This document shows, piece by piece, positions 1 through 8,984 of a DNA stretch of 64,000 bases. The position numbers were made by a program, and so were the translations under genes. Position 1 is the stretch's first letter. Each line of letters opens with the position of its first letter. Source of the DNA: Epidermidibacterium keratini (GTDB lineage Bacteria; Actinomycetota; Actinomycetes; Mycobacteriales; Antricoccaceae); the NCBI RefSeq assembly GCF_009834025.1, contig NZ_CP047156.1, positions 2,480,001 through 2,544,000 of the forward strand, read 5' to 3'. The notes beneath the pieces are model-generated. The model was given only the letters and a program-made list of their open reading frames with translations, was not told the DNA's origin and did not search any database.

Positions 1-1
1 T

Positions 2-1321
2 ACGACGCGCGCCAATCCGAAGGTCGGCGGGCGCGAACAGATGTTCCTGGACATCATCGGCGCGATGGAGCAGACCGCACGCGACCGCTTCGGCATCGCC
101 GAGGAGATCTCGCTGCCGCGCGACCCGAACGCCGCCGACACCCCACAGGACTTCGAGGGCATGACCTTCATCCCGGTCGCCGTCCGCGGCGGTCACCGCA
201 ACGGCAGCCGCGAACGCGTGGTCGACGTCGCCGGCCGCGCCGACCTCACGGTGCGCACCGACGCGCTCGCGACCAAGGTGTTGATCGAAGACGGACGCGC
301 CGTCGGAGTCGAGTACCTCAGCGGCCCACGGTTGTACGCCGCGGCGCCGCCGTCCTCGAACACCCCGGCCGATCCCCAGCGGCACACGGTTCGCGCACGC
401 AAGGAGGTCATTCTCGCCGGCGGCGCCTACAACACTCCGCAGCTGCTGATGCTGTCCGGAATCGGGCCGCGCGGCGAGCTCGAACGGCACGGCATCGGCG
501 TACTCGTCGACTCGCCTGGGGTCGGCGCCAACCTGCACGACCGTTACGAGGTCTCGCTCGTCTGGGACCTCAATCGAAACTATCCGATATTCGATGGTGT
601 CGAGCTCGATATTCCGAAGGATCTCGACAACCCCGACCGGCTTTTTGCCGAGTGGGAGAGCGACGGCGATGGGCCCTACGCGACGAACGGCTCGCTCGCT
701 GCGATCGTCGCCAAGTCGAGTGTGGCCGGCGATGCCGACGACCTCATCGTGTTTTCGCTACCTATCGATTTTCATGGATATTATCCGGGCTATGCCAAGG
801 ATGGCTCGGTCGCGCACAACCGGATGACGATCGTCGTACTCAAGGCGCACACCCACAACCGGGCGGGTTCGGTCACGCTGCGATCGGCCGATCCGCGCGA
901 CGTACCCGATATCGCGTTTCGCTACTTCGACGAGGGTTCGCCGGGATTTGATGATGATCTGCAGGGAGTGGTCGACGGCATGCACATCGCCCGCGACGTC
1001 GCCTCGCGCCTTGGCCAATATGAACCGACGCCTCGGGTGCCCGCGGCGGACGTCGAGGGCGATGAGCAGCTGCGGGAGTTCGTGCGCAACGAGGCGTGGG
1101 GCCATCACGCGTGTGGCACCGCGAAGATCGGCCGCGACGACGACCCGAACGCCGTACTCGACGGCGACTTCAACGTGCGCGGCGTCGAGGGGCTGCGGGT
1201 CGTGGATGCGAGCGTCTTCCCCGACATTCCGGGATTCTTCATCGCCTCGGCGGTCTACCTCGTCGCCGAGAAGGCCAGCGACGTCATCCTCGCGCAGTAC
1301 GCCGCCGATGAGCGCGACTGA
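2..1321 (+). CDS. GMC-family FAD oxidoreductase, 5' end outside window
   Basis: The frame is open from the first bases and stops at a TGA, leaving 439 residues: most of a glucose-methanol-choline oxidoreductase (usually 500-560 residues). The N-terminal Rossmann segment with the FAD GxGxxG motif lies outside the window. Visible marks are the second GMC signature GAYNTPQLLMLSGIG near nt 422-466, the following GVGANLHDR block, and the C-terminal block GHHACGTAKIG carrying the conserved active-site His, followed by VVDASVFPDIPGFF, the FAD-contacting tail. Family members oxidise alcohols, choline or sugars with FAD. The substrate cannot be told from sequence; choline dehydrogenase-like is the closest general label. 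It appears to be the last gene of its unit, because a strong hairpin follows it. Confidence 0.9.
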   Translation, partial: TTRANPKVGGREQMFLDIIGAMEQTARDRFGIAEEISLPRDPNAADTPQDFEGMTFIPVAVRGGHRNGSRERVVDVAGRADLTVRTDALATKVLIEDGRAVGVEYLSGPRLYAAAPPSSNTPADPQRHTVRARKEVILAGGAYNTPQLLMLSGIGPRGELERHGIGVLVDSPGVGANLHDRYEVSLVWDLNRNYPIFDGVELDIPKDLDNPDRLFAEWESDGDGPYATNGSLAAIVAKSSVAGDADDLIVFSLPIDFHGYYPGYAKDGSVAHNRMTIVVLKAHTHNRAGSVTLRSADPRDVPDIAFRYFDEGSPGFDDDLQGVVDGMHIARDVASRLGQYEPTPRVPAADVEGDEQLREFVRNEAWGHHACGTAKIGRDDDPNAVLDGDFNVRGVEGLRVVDASVFPDIPGFFIASAVYLVAEKASDVILAQYAADERD

Positions 1322-1357
1322 CCGTCTTATCCACAGCGAGCCGCGCCTCCCGAGACG

Positions 1358-1416
1358 ACCTGCGGTGGAACCTCTCACGCTACGGACGCGATAGCGCTAG
1401 AGGTTCCACCGCAGGT
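1358..1416. terminator. 18-bp inverted repeat after the GMC gene, ACCTGCGGTGG hairpin family
   Basis: Two perfectly complementary 18-nt arms (1358-1375 and 1399-1416) flank a 23-nt loop. The outer arm sequence begins ACCTGCGGTGG and there is no T run. Its place 36 nt after a stop codon suggests a terminator or 3' end stabiliser. The same outer arm recurs in the hairpin at 8075-8133. Confidence 0.6.
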
Positions 1417-1462
1417 GGGTATACCCGGCTGGCAGCGAGGCGCGGGACACAGCAAAAACCTC

Positions 1463-1487
1463 AAGTTGAGCGGAATACACTCAACTT
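1463..1487. promoter_or_regulatory. HAIR-like operator (HspR type) upstream of clpB
   Basis: A perfect 8-bp inverted repeat AAGTTGAG-N9-CTCAACTT lies 90 nt before the clpB start. Aligned to the actinobacterial HspR operator HAIR (CTTGAGT-N7-ACTCAAG) it reads GTTGAGC-N7-ACTCAAC, so the spacing is exact and most arm positions match. HspR is the known repressor of clpB and dnaK in actinobacteria. No HspR gene is in the window. Confidence 0.7.
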
Positions 1488-1577
1488 TGGCGCGTTGCAT
1501 CTATATAGGTGCCACCGAGCACCGCTGATGATCTGGACTTTTGACTTTGAACTCCGCGACGACGAGGAGATGCGTAC

Positions 1578-4193
1578 ATGGACGAACAGAAATTCACCAC
1601 TAAATCTTCAGAGGCCCTTGCTGCCGCGCAGCGACTGGCCACCGAGCGGGGCAACCCGCAGCTTGAGCCTGCCCACGTGCTGGTCGCGCTGATCGAGCCG
1701 AGCGACGGCATCGCGCGTCCGCTGCTGGATGCTGTTGGTGCCGACGTTCAGCAGGTGCTGACCGCCGCGCAGGCCGAGGTCGGCCGGCTGCCAAGCGCCA
1801 GCGGCGCGACGACCGCCGCTCCGCAGGCCAGCCGCGACCTACTCGGCGTACTCAACGCCGCGACCAAGCTCGCGAGCAGCCTGAACGACGAATACATCTC
1901 GACCGAGCACCTGCTGGTCGGCATCGCGCAGGCCGGGGGACCGGCACGCGCCCCGCTGACCGACAACGGCGCGACCCCGGACGCGTTGATCAACGCCTTC
2001 CAGGCCGTCCGCGGCTCGCGGCGCGTCACCAGCGCCGACCCCGAGTCGTCGTACCAGGCCCTGCAGAAGTACGCCGTCGACCTGACCGAGCGGGCCCGCA
2101 GCGGCAAGCTCGACCCGGTGATCGGGCGTGATACCGAGATTCGCCGCGTGATCCAGGTGCTGAGCCGGCGTACCAAGAACAACCCCGTCCTTATCGGTGA
2201 GCCCGGCGTCGGCAAGACCGCGATCGTCGAGGGCCTGGCCCAGCGCATCGTGGCCGGCGACGTGCCCGAGTCGCTGAAGGGCAAGCGGCTGATGAGCCTG
2301 GACCTCGCCTCGATGGTCGCCGGCGCGAAGTACCGCGGCGAGTTCGAGGAGCGGCTCAAGGCCGTGCTGCAGGACATCACCGAGTCCGAGGGCGAGATCA
2401 TCACCTTCATCGACGAGCTGCACACCATCGTCGGTGCCGGCGCGTCCGGCGAAGGCGCGATGGACGCCGGCAACATGATCAAGCCGATGCTGGCCCGCGG
2501 CGAGCTGCGGATGGTCGGCGCGACCACGCTCGATGAGTACCGCGAGCGGATCGAGAAGGACCCGGCCCTCGAGCGCCGCTTCCAGCAGGTGCTGGTCGGC
2601 GAGCCGAGCGTCGAAGACACCATCGGCATCCTGCGTGGGCTCAAGGACCGCTACGAGGTGCATCACGGCGTGCGCATCCTCGACCAGTCGCTGGTCGCCG
2701 CGGCCACGCTGTCGGACCGGTTCGTCACCAGCCGCTTCCTGCCCGACAAGGCGATCGACCTCGTCGATGAGGCCGCGAGCCGGCTGCGCATGGAGATCGA
2801 CTCGCGCCCCGTCGAGATCGACGAGGTGGAGCGCGCCGTACGCCGCCTCGAGATCGAGGAGATGGCGCTGTCGAAGGAGAGCGATGCTGGCTCCAAGGCA
2901 CGGCTCGAAGCGCTGCAGCGCGACCTGGCCGACAAGCGCGAGAAGCTCTCGGAGCTGACCGCGCGCTGGCAGAAGGAGAAGGGCGCGATCGAGGCGACCC
3001 GCTCTCTGAAGGAGCAGCTTGATCAGCTGCGCGGCGAGGAGGAGCGCGCCGAGCGCGACGGTGACCTGGCCAAGGCCGCCGAGCTGCGCTACGGGCGCAT
3101 CCCCGCGCTGGAGAAGGAGATCGCCGAAGCCACCGACGCCGAGATGGCCGAAGAGGTCATGCTCAAGGAAGAGGTGTCGGCCGACGACATCGCCGAAGTG
3201 GTCGCCGCCTGGACCGGCATCCCCGCCGGCCGCCTCATGGAGGGCGAGACCGCCAAGCTGTTGCGCATGGAAGAGGCGCTCACCGAGCGCGTCATCGGAC
3301 AGGGCACTGCGGTGCAGGCCGTCGCCGACGCCGTACGCCGCGCCCGGGCTGGCATCGCCGACCCCAACCGGCCGACCGGCAGCTTCCTGTTCCTCGGCCC
3401 GACCGGTGTCGGCAAGACCGAGCTCGCGAAGGCACTGGCGTACTTCCTGTTTGACGACGAGCGCGCGATGGTGCGCATCGACATGTCGGAGTACTCCGAG
3501 AAGCACAGCGTTGCGCGTCTGGTCGGTGCGCCTCCCGGCTACGTCGGCTACGACGAGGGTGGCCAGCTGACCGAGGCGGTACGCCGCCGCCCCTACAGCG
3601 TGATCCTGCTCGACGAGGTCGAGAAGGCCAACCCGGACGTCTTCGACATCCTGCTGCAGGTGCTCGACGATGGCCGGCTGACCGACGGGCAGGGCCGCAC
3701 GGTCGACTTCCGCAACACGATCCTGATCCTCACCTCGAACCTCGGTTCGCAGGCGATCAACAACGCGGATCTGGACGACGCGCAGAAGAAGGACGCCGTC
3801 ATGGCGGTCGTACGCGGGCACTTCAAGCCGGAGTTCTTGAACCGGCTTGATGAGGTCGTGGTCTTCGACAGCCTCGGCAGCGAGCAGCTGACCCGGATCG
3901 TCGACATCCAGCTGCAGGAGCTGGCGGGGCGGCTGGCCGATCGCCGGCTGAGCCTCGACGTGACCCCGGCCGCGAAGGAGTGGCTGGCCCTCGACGGGTT
4001 TGACCCGCTCTACGGCGCGCGCCCGCTGCGCCGGCTGATCCAGTCGGCCATTGGCGATCAGCTCGCCAAGCTGCTGCTGTCGGGTCAGGTCGTCGACGGC
4101 GACACCGTGCTGGTCGACGTGGCCGACGACGGCCTGTCGGTCAGCGCCAAGAAGACCGAGACCGAGCGCGCGTCGGTGCAGACCACCGCGTAG
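1578..4193 (+). CDS. clpB: ATP-dependent disaggregase ClpB (Hsp100)
   Basis: This 871-residue protein has the full ClpB layout. An N-terminal Clp repeat domain (about 1-145) is followed by AAA+ domain 1 with Walker A GEPGVGKT near 206-213 and Walker B FIDELHT near 278. The charged coiled-coil middle domain (about 410-520) distinguishes ClpB from ClpA and ClpC. AAA+ domain 2 has Walker A GPTGVGKT near 607-614, Walker B LLDEVEKA near 677 and the sensor-2 GARPLRR motif near 813. It works as a cytosolic hexamer with DnaK to rescue aggregated proteins. There is no ClpP-binding loop, as expected for ClpB. The start has a GAGGAG ribosome site nearby, and a HAIR-like operator upstream points to HspR control. 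A strong T-tailed hairpin follows, so it is probably monocistronic. Confidence 0.97.
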   Translation: MDEQKFTTKSSEALAAAQRLATERGNPQLEPAHVLVALIEPSDGIARPLLDAVGADVQQVLTAAQAEVGRLPSASGATTAAPQASRDLLGVLNAATKLASSLNDEYISTEHLLVGIAQAGGPARAPLTDNGATPDALINAFQAVRGSRRVTSADPESSYQALQKYAVDLTERARSGKLDPVIGRDTEIRRVIQVLSRRTKNNPVLIGEPGVGKTAIVEGLAQRIVAGDVPESLKGKRLMSLDLASMVAGAKYRGEFEERLKAVLQDITESEGEIITFIDELHTIVGAGASGEGAMDAGNMIKPMLARGELRMVGATTLDEYRERIEKDPALERRFQQVLVGEPSVEDTIGILRGLKDRYEVHHGVRILDQSLVAAATLSDRFVTSRFLPDKAIDLVDEAASRLRMEIDSRPVEIDEVERAVRRLEIEEMALSKESDAGSKARLEALQRDLADKREKLSELTARWQKEKGAIEATRSLKEQLDQLRGEEERAERDGDLAKAAELRYGRIPALEKEIAEATDAEMAEEVMLKEEVSADDIAEVVAAWTGIPAGRLMEGETAKLLRMEEALTERVIGQGTAVQAVADAVRRARAGIADPNRPTGSFLFLGPTGVGKTELAKALAYFLFDDERAMVRIDMSEYSEKHSVARLVGAPPGYVGYDEGGQLTEAVRRRPYSVILLDEVEKANPDVFDILLQVLDDGRLTDGQGRTVDFRNTILILTSNLGSQAINNADLDDAQKKDAVMAVVRGHFKPEFLNRLDEVVVFDSLGSEQLTRIVDIQLQELAGRLADRRLSLDVTPAAKEWLALDGFDPLYGARPLRRLIQSAIGDQLAKLLLSGQVVDGDTVLVDVADDGLSVSAKKTETERASVQTTA

Positions 4194-4244
4194 TCACCGG
4201 CGTACTTGTCGGCGTACTCGTCCTGCTGGACCGGCCACGCCGTG

Positions 4245-4313
4245 CAAAATCGCACCGCAGGAGGGGTACCTCGTCGTATTTCGACGAGGTACCCCTTTTT
4301 GGGTGCGATTTTG
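4245..4313 (+). terminator. Intrinsic terminator after clpB
   Basis: A nested hairpin has an inner 15-bp stem (4262-4276 with 4282-4296, loop TATTT) followed directly by a T run. An outer 12-bp stem pairs CAAAATCGCACC (4245-4256) with its complement at 4302-4313. A GC-rich stem plus T run on the plus strand fits rho-independent termination of clpB. Confidence 0.85.
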
Positions 4314-4404
4314 CCCGTCTGCAGGGCGTAGCCGGCGTGACGTAGGCTGGTCGAGACGTCCCCGGCGGATGTCCCGACCCGATTCCGCGACCTCAGGAGC
4401 ATGC

Positions 4405-4974
4405 GTGACAGTGCCGCCGGCCGGCCAGGCGCCAAACCCGCCGTCGCGCGACTTCGACGAGGCCGAACCCCCTGCCGAGTTGCGCCGCGCCAGCAACCTC
4501 TCGACGTTGATCGCCGCGCTGCTGGTCTTCTTGACGGTCTTGAATCTCACCCAGTTCAGTTCGCAGTTGCGCGCGGCCCGCCGCGTCGTCGCCGACTCCG
4601 CACCGGATCTCGCCGGCGGAGTCTCCGACGGCATGATCCGCGGCGTACTCATCCTGTCGCTCGTGCTCACCGCGGTCGTAGCGATTGGATTCGGGCTGAC
4701 CGCGCACGGCGCTCGCGGCCGCAAGTCGTGGACCAGGCCGGTCGGCTTCACCTTCGGCGGCATCATGATGGCGCTCGCCGTACTCAGCCTCGGCGCCGGC
4801 GCCGCAGGGCTGCCGCAGCTGGTGCTCGGGGCGATCGCGCTCTGGGTCGTGCTGCTGTTGTCGCGCCCCGTCGTGCGCGACTACCTCAAGCGCCGCCCAG
4901 CCGACCCCGCCCGACCGCCGTACCCGTCACCTCCGTCGCAGCAACCGCGCCGTGACGACGATCCCAGCAACTAG
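4405..4974 (+). CDS. Four-helix membrane protein, unknown function
   Basis: This is a 189-residue protein. The GTG at 4405 was chosen because AGGAG ends 5 nt before it; the ATG at 4401 is in another frame. About 30 hydrophilic residues rich in Pro, Glu and Ala precede TM1 (about 33-53). A short loop, TM2 (77-100), a basic turn GARGRKSW, TM3 (112-135) and TM4 (138-158) follow, then a Pro/Arg-rich cytoplasmic tail. I do not recognise the family. The next gene, 9 nt away, has the same arrangement of one helix, a soluble stretch, and three helices joined by a basic R-K-x-W-x-R turn, so the two may be paralogues acting together in the membrane. Confidence 0.8.
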   Translation: MTVPPAGQAPNPPSRDFDEAEPPAELRRASNLSTLIAALLVFLTVLNLTQFSSQLRAARRVVADSAPDLAGGVSDGMIRGVLILSLVLTAVVAIGFGLTAHGARGRKSWTRPVGFTFGGIMMALAVLSLGAGAAGLPQLVLGAIALWVVLLLSRPVVRDYLKRRPADPARPPYPSPPSQQPRRDDDPSN

Positions 4975-4983
4975 GAGTACGCC

Positions 4984-5958
4984 GTGAGCAATCACGACAA
5001 CAAGCCCGCCGACGACGGCACCGGTCCGCTGCCGGGCGACGACGCGACGAGTACGCCGCGCGACGACGCGAGCCTGGCACCTCGCGACGATGTGCCGGAG
5101 GCGAGCGGCTCGACGAGCGTGCCGCGCAAGGACGCCACGGAGCCGGTCGAGGTCACCGACGACGAGCGCGCCGAGGCTCCCCGCGAGCCGTCGAAGTACG
5201 AGCTCGACGAGCGAGCCGCGAAGCAGGACGACGACCTGGCCGCGCCGCCGGTCGCAGCCGATGAGACCGCCGAGCGCAAGGCCGTGCCGCCCAGCAAGTG
5301 GGCGATGATCTTCCTCGGCGGACTTGCCGCGCTACTGCTGGCCTTTGGCATCCTGAGCCTCACCCAGGACGCCAAGGCGCTGCACCGCTCGATCATGCCG
5401 CAGCAGGTGGCCGTCGTCTCGCAGTTGCTGGAGAAGAACGACGGCCCGAAGCTCAGCCAGGAGCAGCTCAAGACCGCGCAGGACAACTGGGTCGAAAACG
5501 GCGACGTCAACGACCCCTCAGGAGCCAACCTCGCTCCCGTCATCAACCAGGCCACCGGCGCCTCCGGCGATGACGAGGTCACCGCGGAGCGCATCGACAC
5601 TCTGGTCAAGGACAACGAGGTCAATCTGACTTGGACGATGGATGAGGTCCAGTCGATGCTCAACCGCCAGGTCGCGATGTTCCTGATCGGCGGCGCCGTC
5701 GCTGCCATCGCACTGATCTTCTACCGCCAGCGCAAGGGCTGGGCGCGCATCCTCGGCATGTTCATCTCGGGCCTCGCCGGCATCATGTTCCTCATGCAGG
5801 TGATCCAGGGCGGCCTCAACATCTTCGCCCTGCTGCTGACCGTCGCTGGCATCGGTGCGTTCTACTTCCTGATGAAGGGCCGCCTCGATGAGGGCCCGCC
5901 GCAACGCATGGGCTTCGGCAACATGTTCAGCCCGCGACGTCAGCGACCGGAGCAGTAG
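4984..5958 (+). CDS. Four-helix membrane protein with long acidic N-terminus, unknown function
   Basis: This 324-residue protein starts at GTG with TAGGAG a few nt upstream. The first 100 residues are disordered-looking and rich in Asp, Ala, Pro and Glu, with repeated PRDDA-like units. TM1 is near 105-125. A soluble segment of about 100 residues between TM1 and TM2 (126-225) could be extracytoplasmic. TM2-TM4 lie near 226-245, 250-272 and 275-297 with the turn RQRKGWARIL between TM2 and TM3. It is in one operon with the preceding membrane protein, whose helix pattern and basic turn it shares. No enzymatic motif is seen. Confidence 0.8.
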   Translation: MSNHDNKPADDGTGPLPGDDATSTPRDDASLAPRDDVPEASGSTSVPRKDATEPVEVTDDERAEAPREPSKYELDERAAKQDDDLAAPPVAADETAERKAVPPSKWAMIFLGGLAALLLAFGILSLTQDAKALHRSIMPQQVAVVSQLLEKNDGPKLSQEQLKTAQDNWVENGDVNDPSGANLAPVINQATGASGDDEVTAERIDTLVKDNEVNLTWTMDEVQSMLNRQVAMFLIGGAVAAIALIFYRQRKGWARILGMFISGLAGIMFLMQVIQGGLNIFALLLTVAGIGAFYFLMKGRLDEGPPQRMGFGNMFSPRRQRPEQ

Positions 5959-5961
5959 CTC

Positions 5962-6735
5962 GTGGCGACCGCGCTCGTCACCGGCGCATCGTCCGGACTG
6001 GGCGCCGAGTACGCCGACCAGCTCGGCGCGCTTGGCTACGACGTGGTGCTCACCGGTCGCGACGAGCGGGCGCTGGACGAGGTCGCTGAGCGAGTTCGCG
6101 CCAACGGGGTAAATGCCGACGTACTCGTCGCCGACCTGACCACCGAAGACGGCCTCGCTGCGGTCGAGGACGCCATCGTCGAGCGCGACGTGAGCATGTT
6201 GGTCAACAATGCCGGCAGCGGTACGCCGGGACACTTCCTGCGTGCCGATCCCGAGGTCGAGCAGCGGATGCTCGAGCTCAACGTGACTGCCGTGATGCGG
6301 CTGTGCCGGGCTGCGATCCCGGGCATGCAGCGGCGCGGGCGCGGCGAGATCATCAACGTCGCGTCGGTTGCGGCGTTCGTGCCCAGCGACACCGGGCCGG
6401 GGTACGCCGCGAGCAAGTCGTACGTCGTCATGCTGACCGAGTCGCTTGCCACCGCGCTGGCCGGAAGCCGGGTGCGCATGATGGCGGTGTGCCCGGGTTT
6501 CGTGCGCACCGACTTCCACCGGCGCATCGACATGGACACCTCATGGATCCCGGGCTGGGCGTGGCTTGAGCCGGCCCAGGTGGTCCGCGAGTCCCTTCGC
6601 GACCTCGCCCGTGGGCGCACTCGCAGCGTGCCCTCGGCCCGCTACAAGGTCGCGATGGGCCTGGCCGCAATCACACCGAGACCTCTGCTGCGGCGCGTTA
6701 TTGCCGCGTCTAGCGGCCACGTCGACCGCGCGTAA
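5962..6735 (+). CDS. Short-chain dehydrogenase/reductase
   Basis: This 257-residue classical SDR has the nucleotide-binding TGASSGLG at residues 7-14, the NNAGSG structural motif near 75, and the catalytic set Ser135, Tyr148 and Lys152 (GYAASK). The fold is a cytosolic NAD(P)-dependent oxidoreductase. Acidic and basic residues after the second strand do not settle cofactor choice. The GTG start lies 3 nt after the previous stop, so it is probably cotranscribed with the two membrane proteins. The C-terminal part (EPAQVVRESLRDLARG) resembles the DltE/YqjQ-like SDR group. The substrate is unknown. Confidence 0.9.
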   Translation: MATALVTGASSGLGAEYADQLGALGYDVVLTGRDERALDEVAERVRANGVNADVLVADLTTEDGLAAVEDAIVERDVSMLVNNAGSGTPGHFLRADPEVEQRMLELNVTAVMRLCRAAIPGMQRRGRGEIINVASVAAFVPSDTGPGYAASKSYVVMLTESLATALAGSRVRMMAVCPGFVRTDFHRRIDMDTSWIPGWAWLEPAQVVRESLRDLARGRTRSVPSARYKVAMGLAAITPRPLLRRVIAASSGHVDRA

Positions 6736-6969
6736 AGCGCTCTCACCTGCAGTTTTGCGGGCGGCTCAAGCGCGGAAGAAATGAAATCGTCCAGATAGGT
6801 CACAGGCGATTGTCACGGACAGATCACGACTGTATTGTTGTCCGGGTCTGTGAACGAGTCGCCTGACAGGGGGCGGCGCACAGAGACTGTCGAGCATGAC
6901 GGGGGCCGTTCCGGCTGCCACTAACGAACCCGGCTCGACGGCCAACCGAGAAGGAGAGCGGCCTCGCTT

Positions 6970-8058
6970 ATGGCGCCCTCGAAAAAGCACATCGTCGCGG
7001 CAGCGGCAGCAGGAATCATCACCGCGACTCTCGCCGTAGCTCCGGCAAACGCCGAGCCATCATCGGCACCGGCTAGTCCCACCACTGAGCAGTCGACCGA
7101 CGAGCTCGCCAAGCAGATCACCGACAAGCAGCACGAGCTTGCCAACGTCAACGAGGAATACCTCGTCGCGCAAGAAGACCTCGCTGCCAAGACCGAGGCA
7201 CAGAAGACCGCCCAGGCTGAGGTCGAGGGCGCGCAGGCTGGCCTGGAGACCGCCAAGGCGCAGGTCGCCGCGATGGGCGTCGAGGCCTACAAGTCCGGCT
7301 CGCTGCCGACCACGATCTACCTGCTGTCCGGCGAGTCGCCGCAGGAGTTCATCGACCGCGCCAACTCCCAGCAGTACGTCGATGCCTACCACGACCAGCG
7401 CCTGCAGGCTCTCGATGCCGCGCAGGCCAGCAGCCAGCAGGTCAAGGACCAGGCCGACCAGGCCAAGACCGCTGCTGAGCAGGCCGAGGCCACCCTCGCC
7501 GACAAGAAGTCCACTCTCGAAGACGAGATCCCGAAGCTGCAGGAGACGCTGGACAACCTCAACGCCGAGCAGCAGGCCGCGCTGGAGCAGTACCAGCAGC
7601 AGCAGATCGCTGCCGAAGCCGCGGCCAACGAGGCGGCCAACGGCCCGACCGGTGAAGCCGCCCCGAGCTCGGCTCCCTCGCCGGCATCGGCCCCCGCGAG
7701 CAACCCGGCGCCGCAGGCGGCATCCGGCTCGATCCAGGCCATGATCGACTGGGCGATGGCCCAGCAGGGCAAGCCCTACCAGTGGGGCGCGACCGGGCCC
7801 AACAGCTTTGACTGCTCGGGCTTCACGATGATGGCCTTCAAGCAGATCGGCATCAGCATTCCGCGCACCTCCGGCGCCCAGGCCGGCACCGGCACCGCGG
7901 TTCCGATGAGCGCGCTGCAGCCCGGCGACCTGCTCTACGGCCCCGGCCACGTCGGCCTCTACATCGGCAACGGCACCGCCGTCCACGCGCCGACCAGCGG
8001 GCAGAGCGTCACCACGATCACCGCGTCCTACTTCAAGGGCGCCCGGCGCATCGCCTAA
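6970..8058 (+). CDS. Secreted NlpC/P60 peptidoglycan endopeptidase, RipA-like
   Basis: This 362-residue protein has a Sec signal peptide (about 1-28, ending PANA), then a long Gln/Ala/Glu-rich coiled coil (about 40-215), a Pro/Ala/Ser linker, and a C-terminal NlpC/P60 domain (about 250-362). The catalytic Cys is in DCSG (Cys282), followed by His327 (GHVGLYIGNG) and His339 (VHAPTS). Such enzymes cut the D-Glu/mDAP bond of peptide stems to separate daughter cells. The coiled coil probably restrains the active site or binds a divisome partner. A GAAGGAG site precedes the ATG. The leader of more than 200 nt is longer than usual here; I do not recognise a c-di-AMP riboswitch in it with confidence. 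A hairpin follows. Confidence 0.93.
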   Translation: MAPSKKHIVAAAAAGIITATLAVAPANAEPSSAPASPTTEQSTDELAKQITDKQHELANVNEEYLVAQEDLAAKTEAQKTAQAEVEGAQAGLETAKAQVAAMGVEAYKSGSLPTTIYLLSGESPQEFIDRANSQQYVDAYHDQRLQALDAAQASSQQVKDQADQAKTAAEQAEATLADKKSTLEDEIPKLQETLDNLNAEQQAALEQYQQQQIAAEAAANEAANGPTGEAAPSSAPSPASAPASNPAPQAASGSIQAMIDWAMAQQGKPYQWGATGPNSFDCSGFTMMAFKQIGISIPRTSGAQAGTGTAVPMSALQPGDLLYGPGHVGLYIGNGTAVHAPTSGQSVTTITASYFKGARRIA

Positions 8059-8074
8059 GCCTCACGTACGCACC

Positions 8075-8133
8075 ACCTGCGGTGGTTCCTGTAGCGCTAT
8101 ACGCGACCTAGCGCTACAGGAACCACCGCAGGT
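8075..8133. terminator. 24-bp inverted repeat after the NlpC/P60 gene, ACCTGCGGTGG hairpin family
   Basis: Perfect 24-nt arms (8075-8098 and 8110-8133) surround an 11-nt loop. The first 11 bases of the arm are identical to those of the hairpin at 1358-1416 while the inner parts differ. There is no T run. It begins 16 nt after the stop codon. Confidence 0.65.
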
Positions 8134-8223
8134 CGCGTTTGGAGCGCCCGTATCGAGTACGGCGAAACCACATCGCGACCGGCACCCTCCAAGCACGCGG
8201 AGATTCGCCGAAGGAGGGCAACT

Positions 8224-8877
8224 GTGGACACCGCACTCATGACCGGACTCATCATTGTGGCGGCCATCGTCATCATTATCGGGTCGTTCATTTGGGAACG
8301 TAAGCGTGCCGAGAAGATGCAGGCCTTCGCCGCCTCCCGCGGCTTGAGCTACGCCAAACAAGACCAGCGCTGGGTGGGGATCGACCTCGGTTGGCCCTAC
8401 GGTAACGGCCGATCGCACAAGGCCAAGCACGTGATGACCGGCGAACACAACGGCCGCCCCCTGGTCGTCTTCGAGCACTACTGGGTCACCGGATCTGGCG
8501 ACGACCGCGAGACCCATCACGCGATGGTGACCGCGCTGCAGCTGCCTCGTGTGCTGCCCGAGCTCACGGTCACCCGCGAGGGCATGATGGGGTCGCTGGC
8601 GCGGCGCATGGGCATCAAGGACATCGAGCTGGAAAGCGACGACTTCAACCGCGCCTACAAGATCAAGTCGCCGAATCGCAAGTTTGCCTACGACGTCCTG
8701 CATCCGCGGTTTATGGAGTGGATGCTCTCGGTCAACGCCGACGGCTTCACGATCAACAGCGGCTATCTGGTCTACGCGACCGGTGGCCGGCTTGAGATCG
8801 AGCAGGTCGACGGCAAGATCGCCTACCTCGACACGGTCGCCGAACGCATCCCGTCGTTCGTGTGGAGTGTGCGTTGA
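8224..8877 (+). CDS. Membrane-anchored protein of unknown function
   Basis: This 217-residue protein has one N-terminal membrane helix (about 5-25) followed by a positively charged stop (WERKRAEK), so the bulk is probably cytoplasmic. The remainder is a mixed alpha/beta soluble domain with no Cys. Features include GIDLGWPYGNGRSHKAKHVMTG and a C-terminal half resembling bacterial proteins that carry an uncharacterised DUF after a single TM. The GTG start is decided by an excellent AAGGAGGG site 5 nt upstream. It stands alone between a hairpin and a lipoprotein gene. Confidence 0.75.
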   Translation: MDTALMTGLIIVAAIVIIIGSFIWERKRAEKMQAFAASRGLSYAKQDQRWVGIDLGWPYGNGRSHKAKHVMTGEHNGRPLVVFEHYWVTGSGDDRETHHAMVTALQLPRVLPELTVTREGMMGSLARRMGIKDIELESDDFNRAYKIKSPNRKFAYDVLHPRFMEWMLSVNADGFTINSGYLVYATGGRLEIEQVDGKIAYLDTVAERIPSFVWSVR

Positions 8878-8984
8878 CTCTCGTCACCGGCTAGCTAGCC
8901 GCTGAGCGTGGGACCGCAGAATCCGGCGTACAACGGCGTATCGTCGGTGCCCGGCCCACCCTCGATGCTTCCGGAGTGACCCGC

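Noticed and set aside
1839-3821. 660-codon open frame on the minus strand across clpB
   Set aside because: It is the antisense of a strongly coded gene with high GC bias, which removes stop codons; the translation has no family resemblance.
6736-6969. c-di-AMP (ydaO) riboswitch before the NlpC/P60 gene
   Set aside because: Such riboswitches are common before these genes and the leader is over 200 nt, but I could not find the conserved GGGTGAATC and CCCGTCAGCTAACC blocks; a covariance-model search would settle it.
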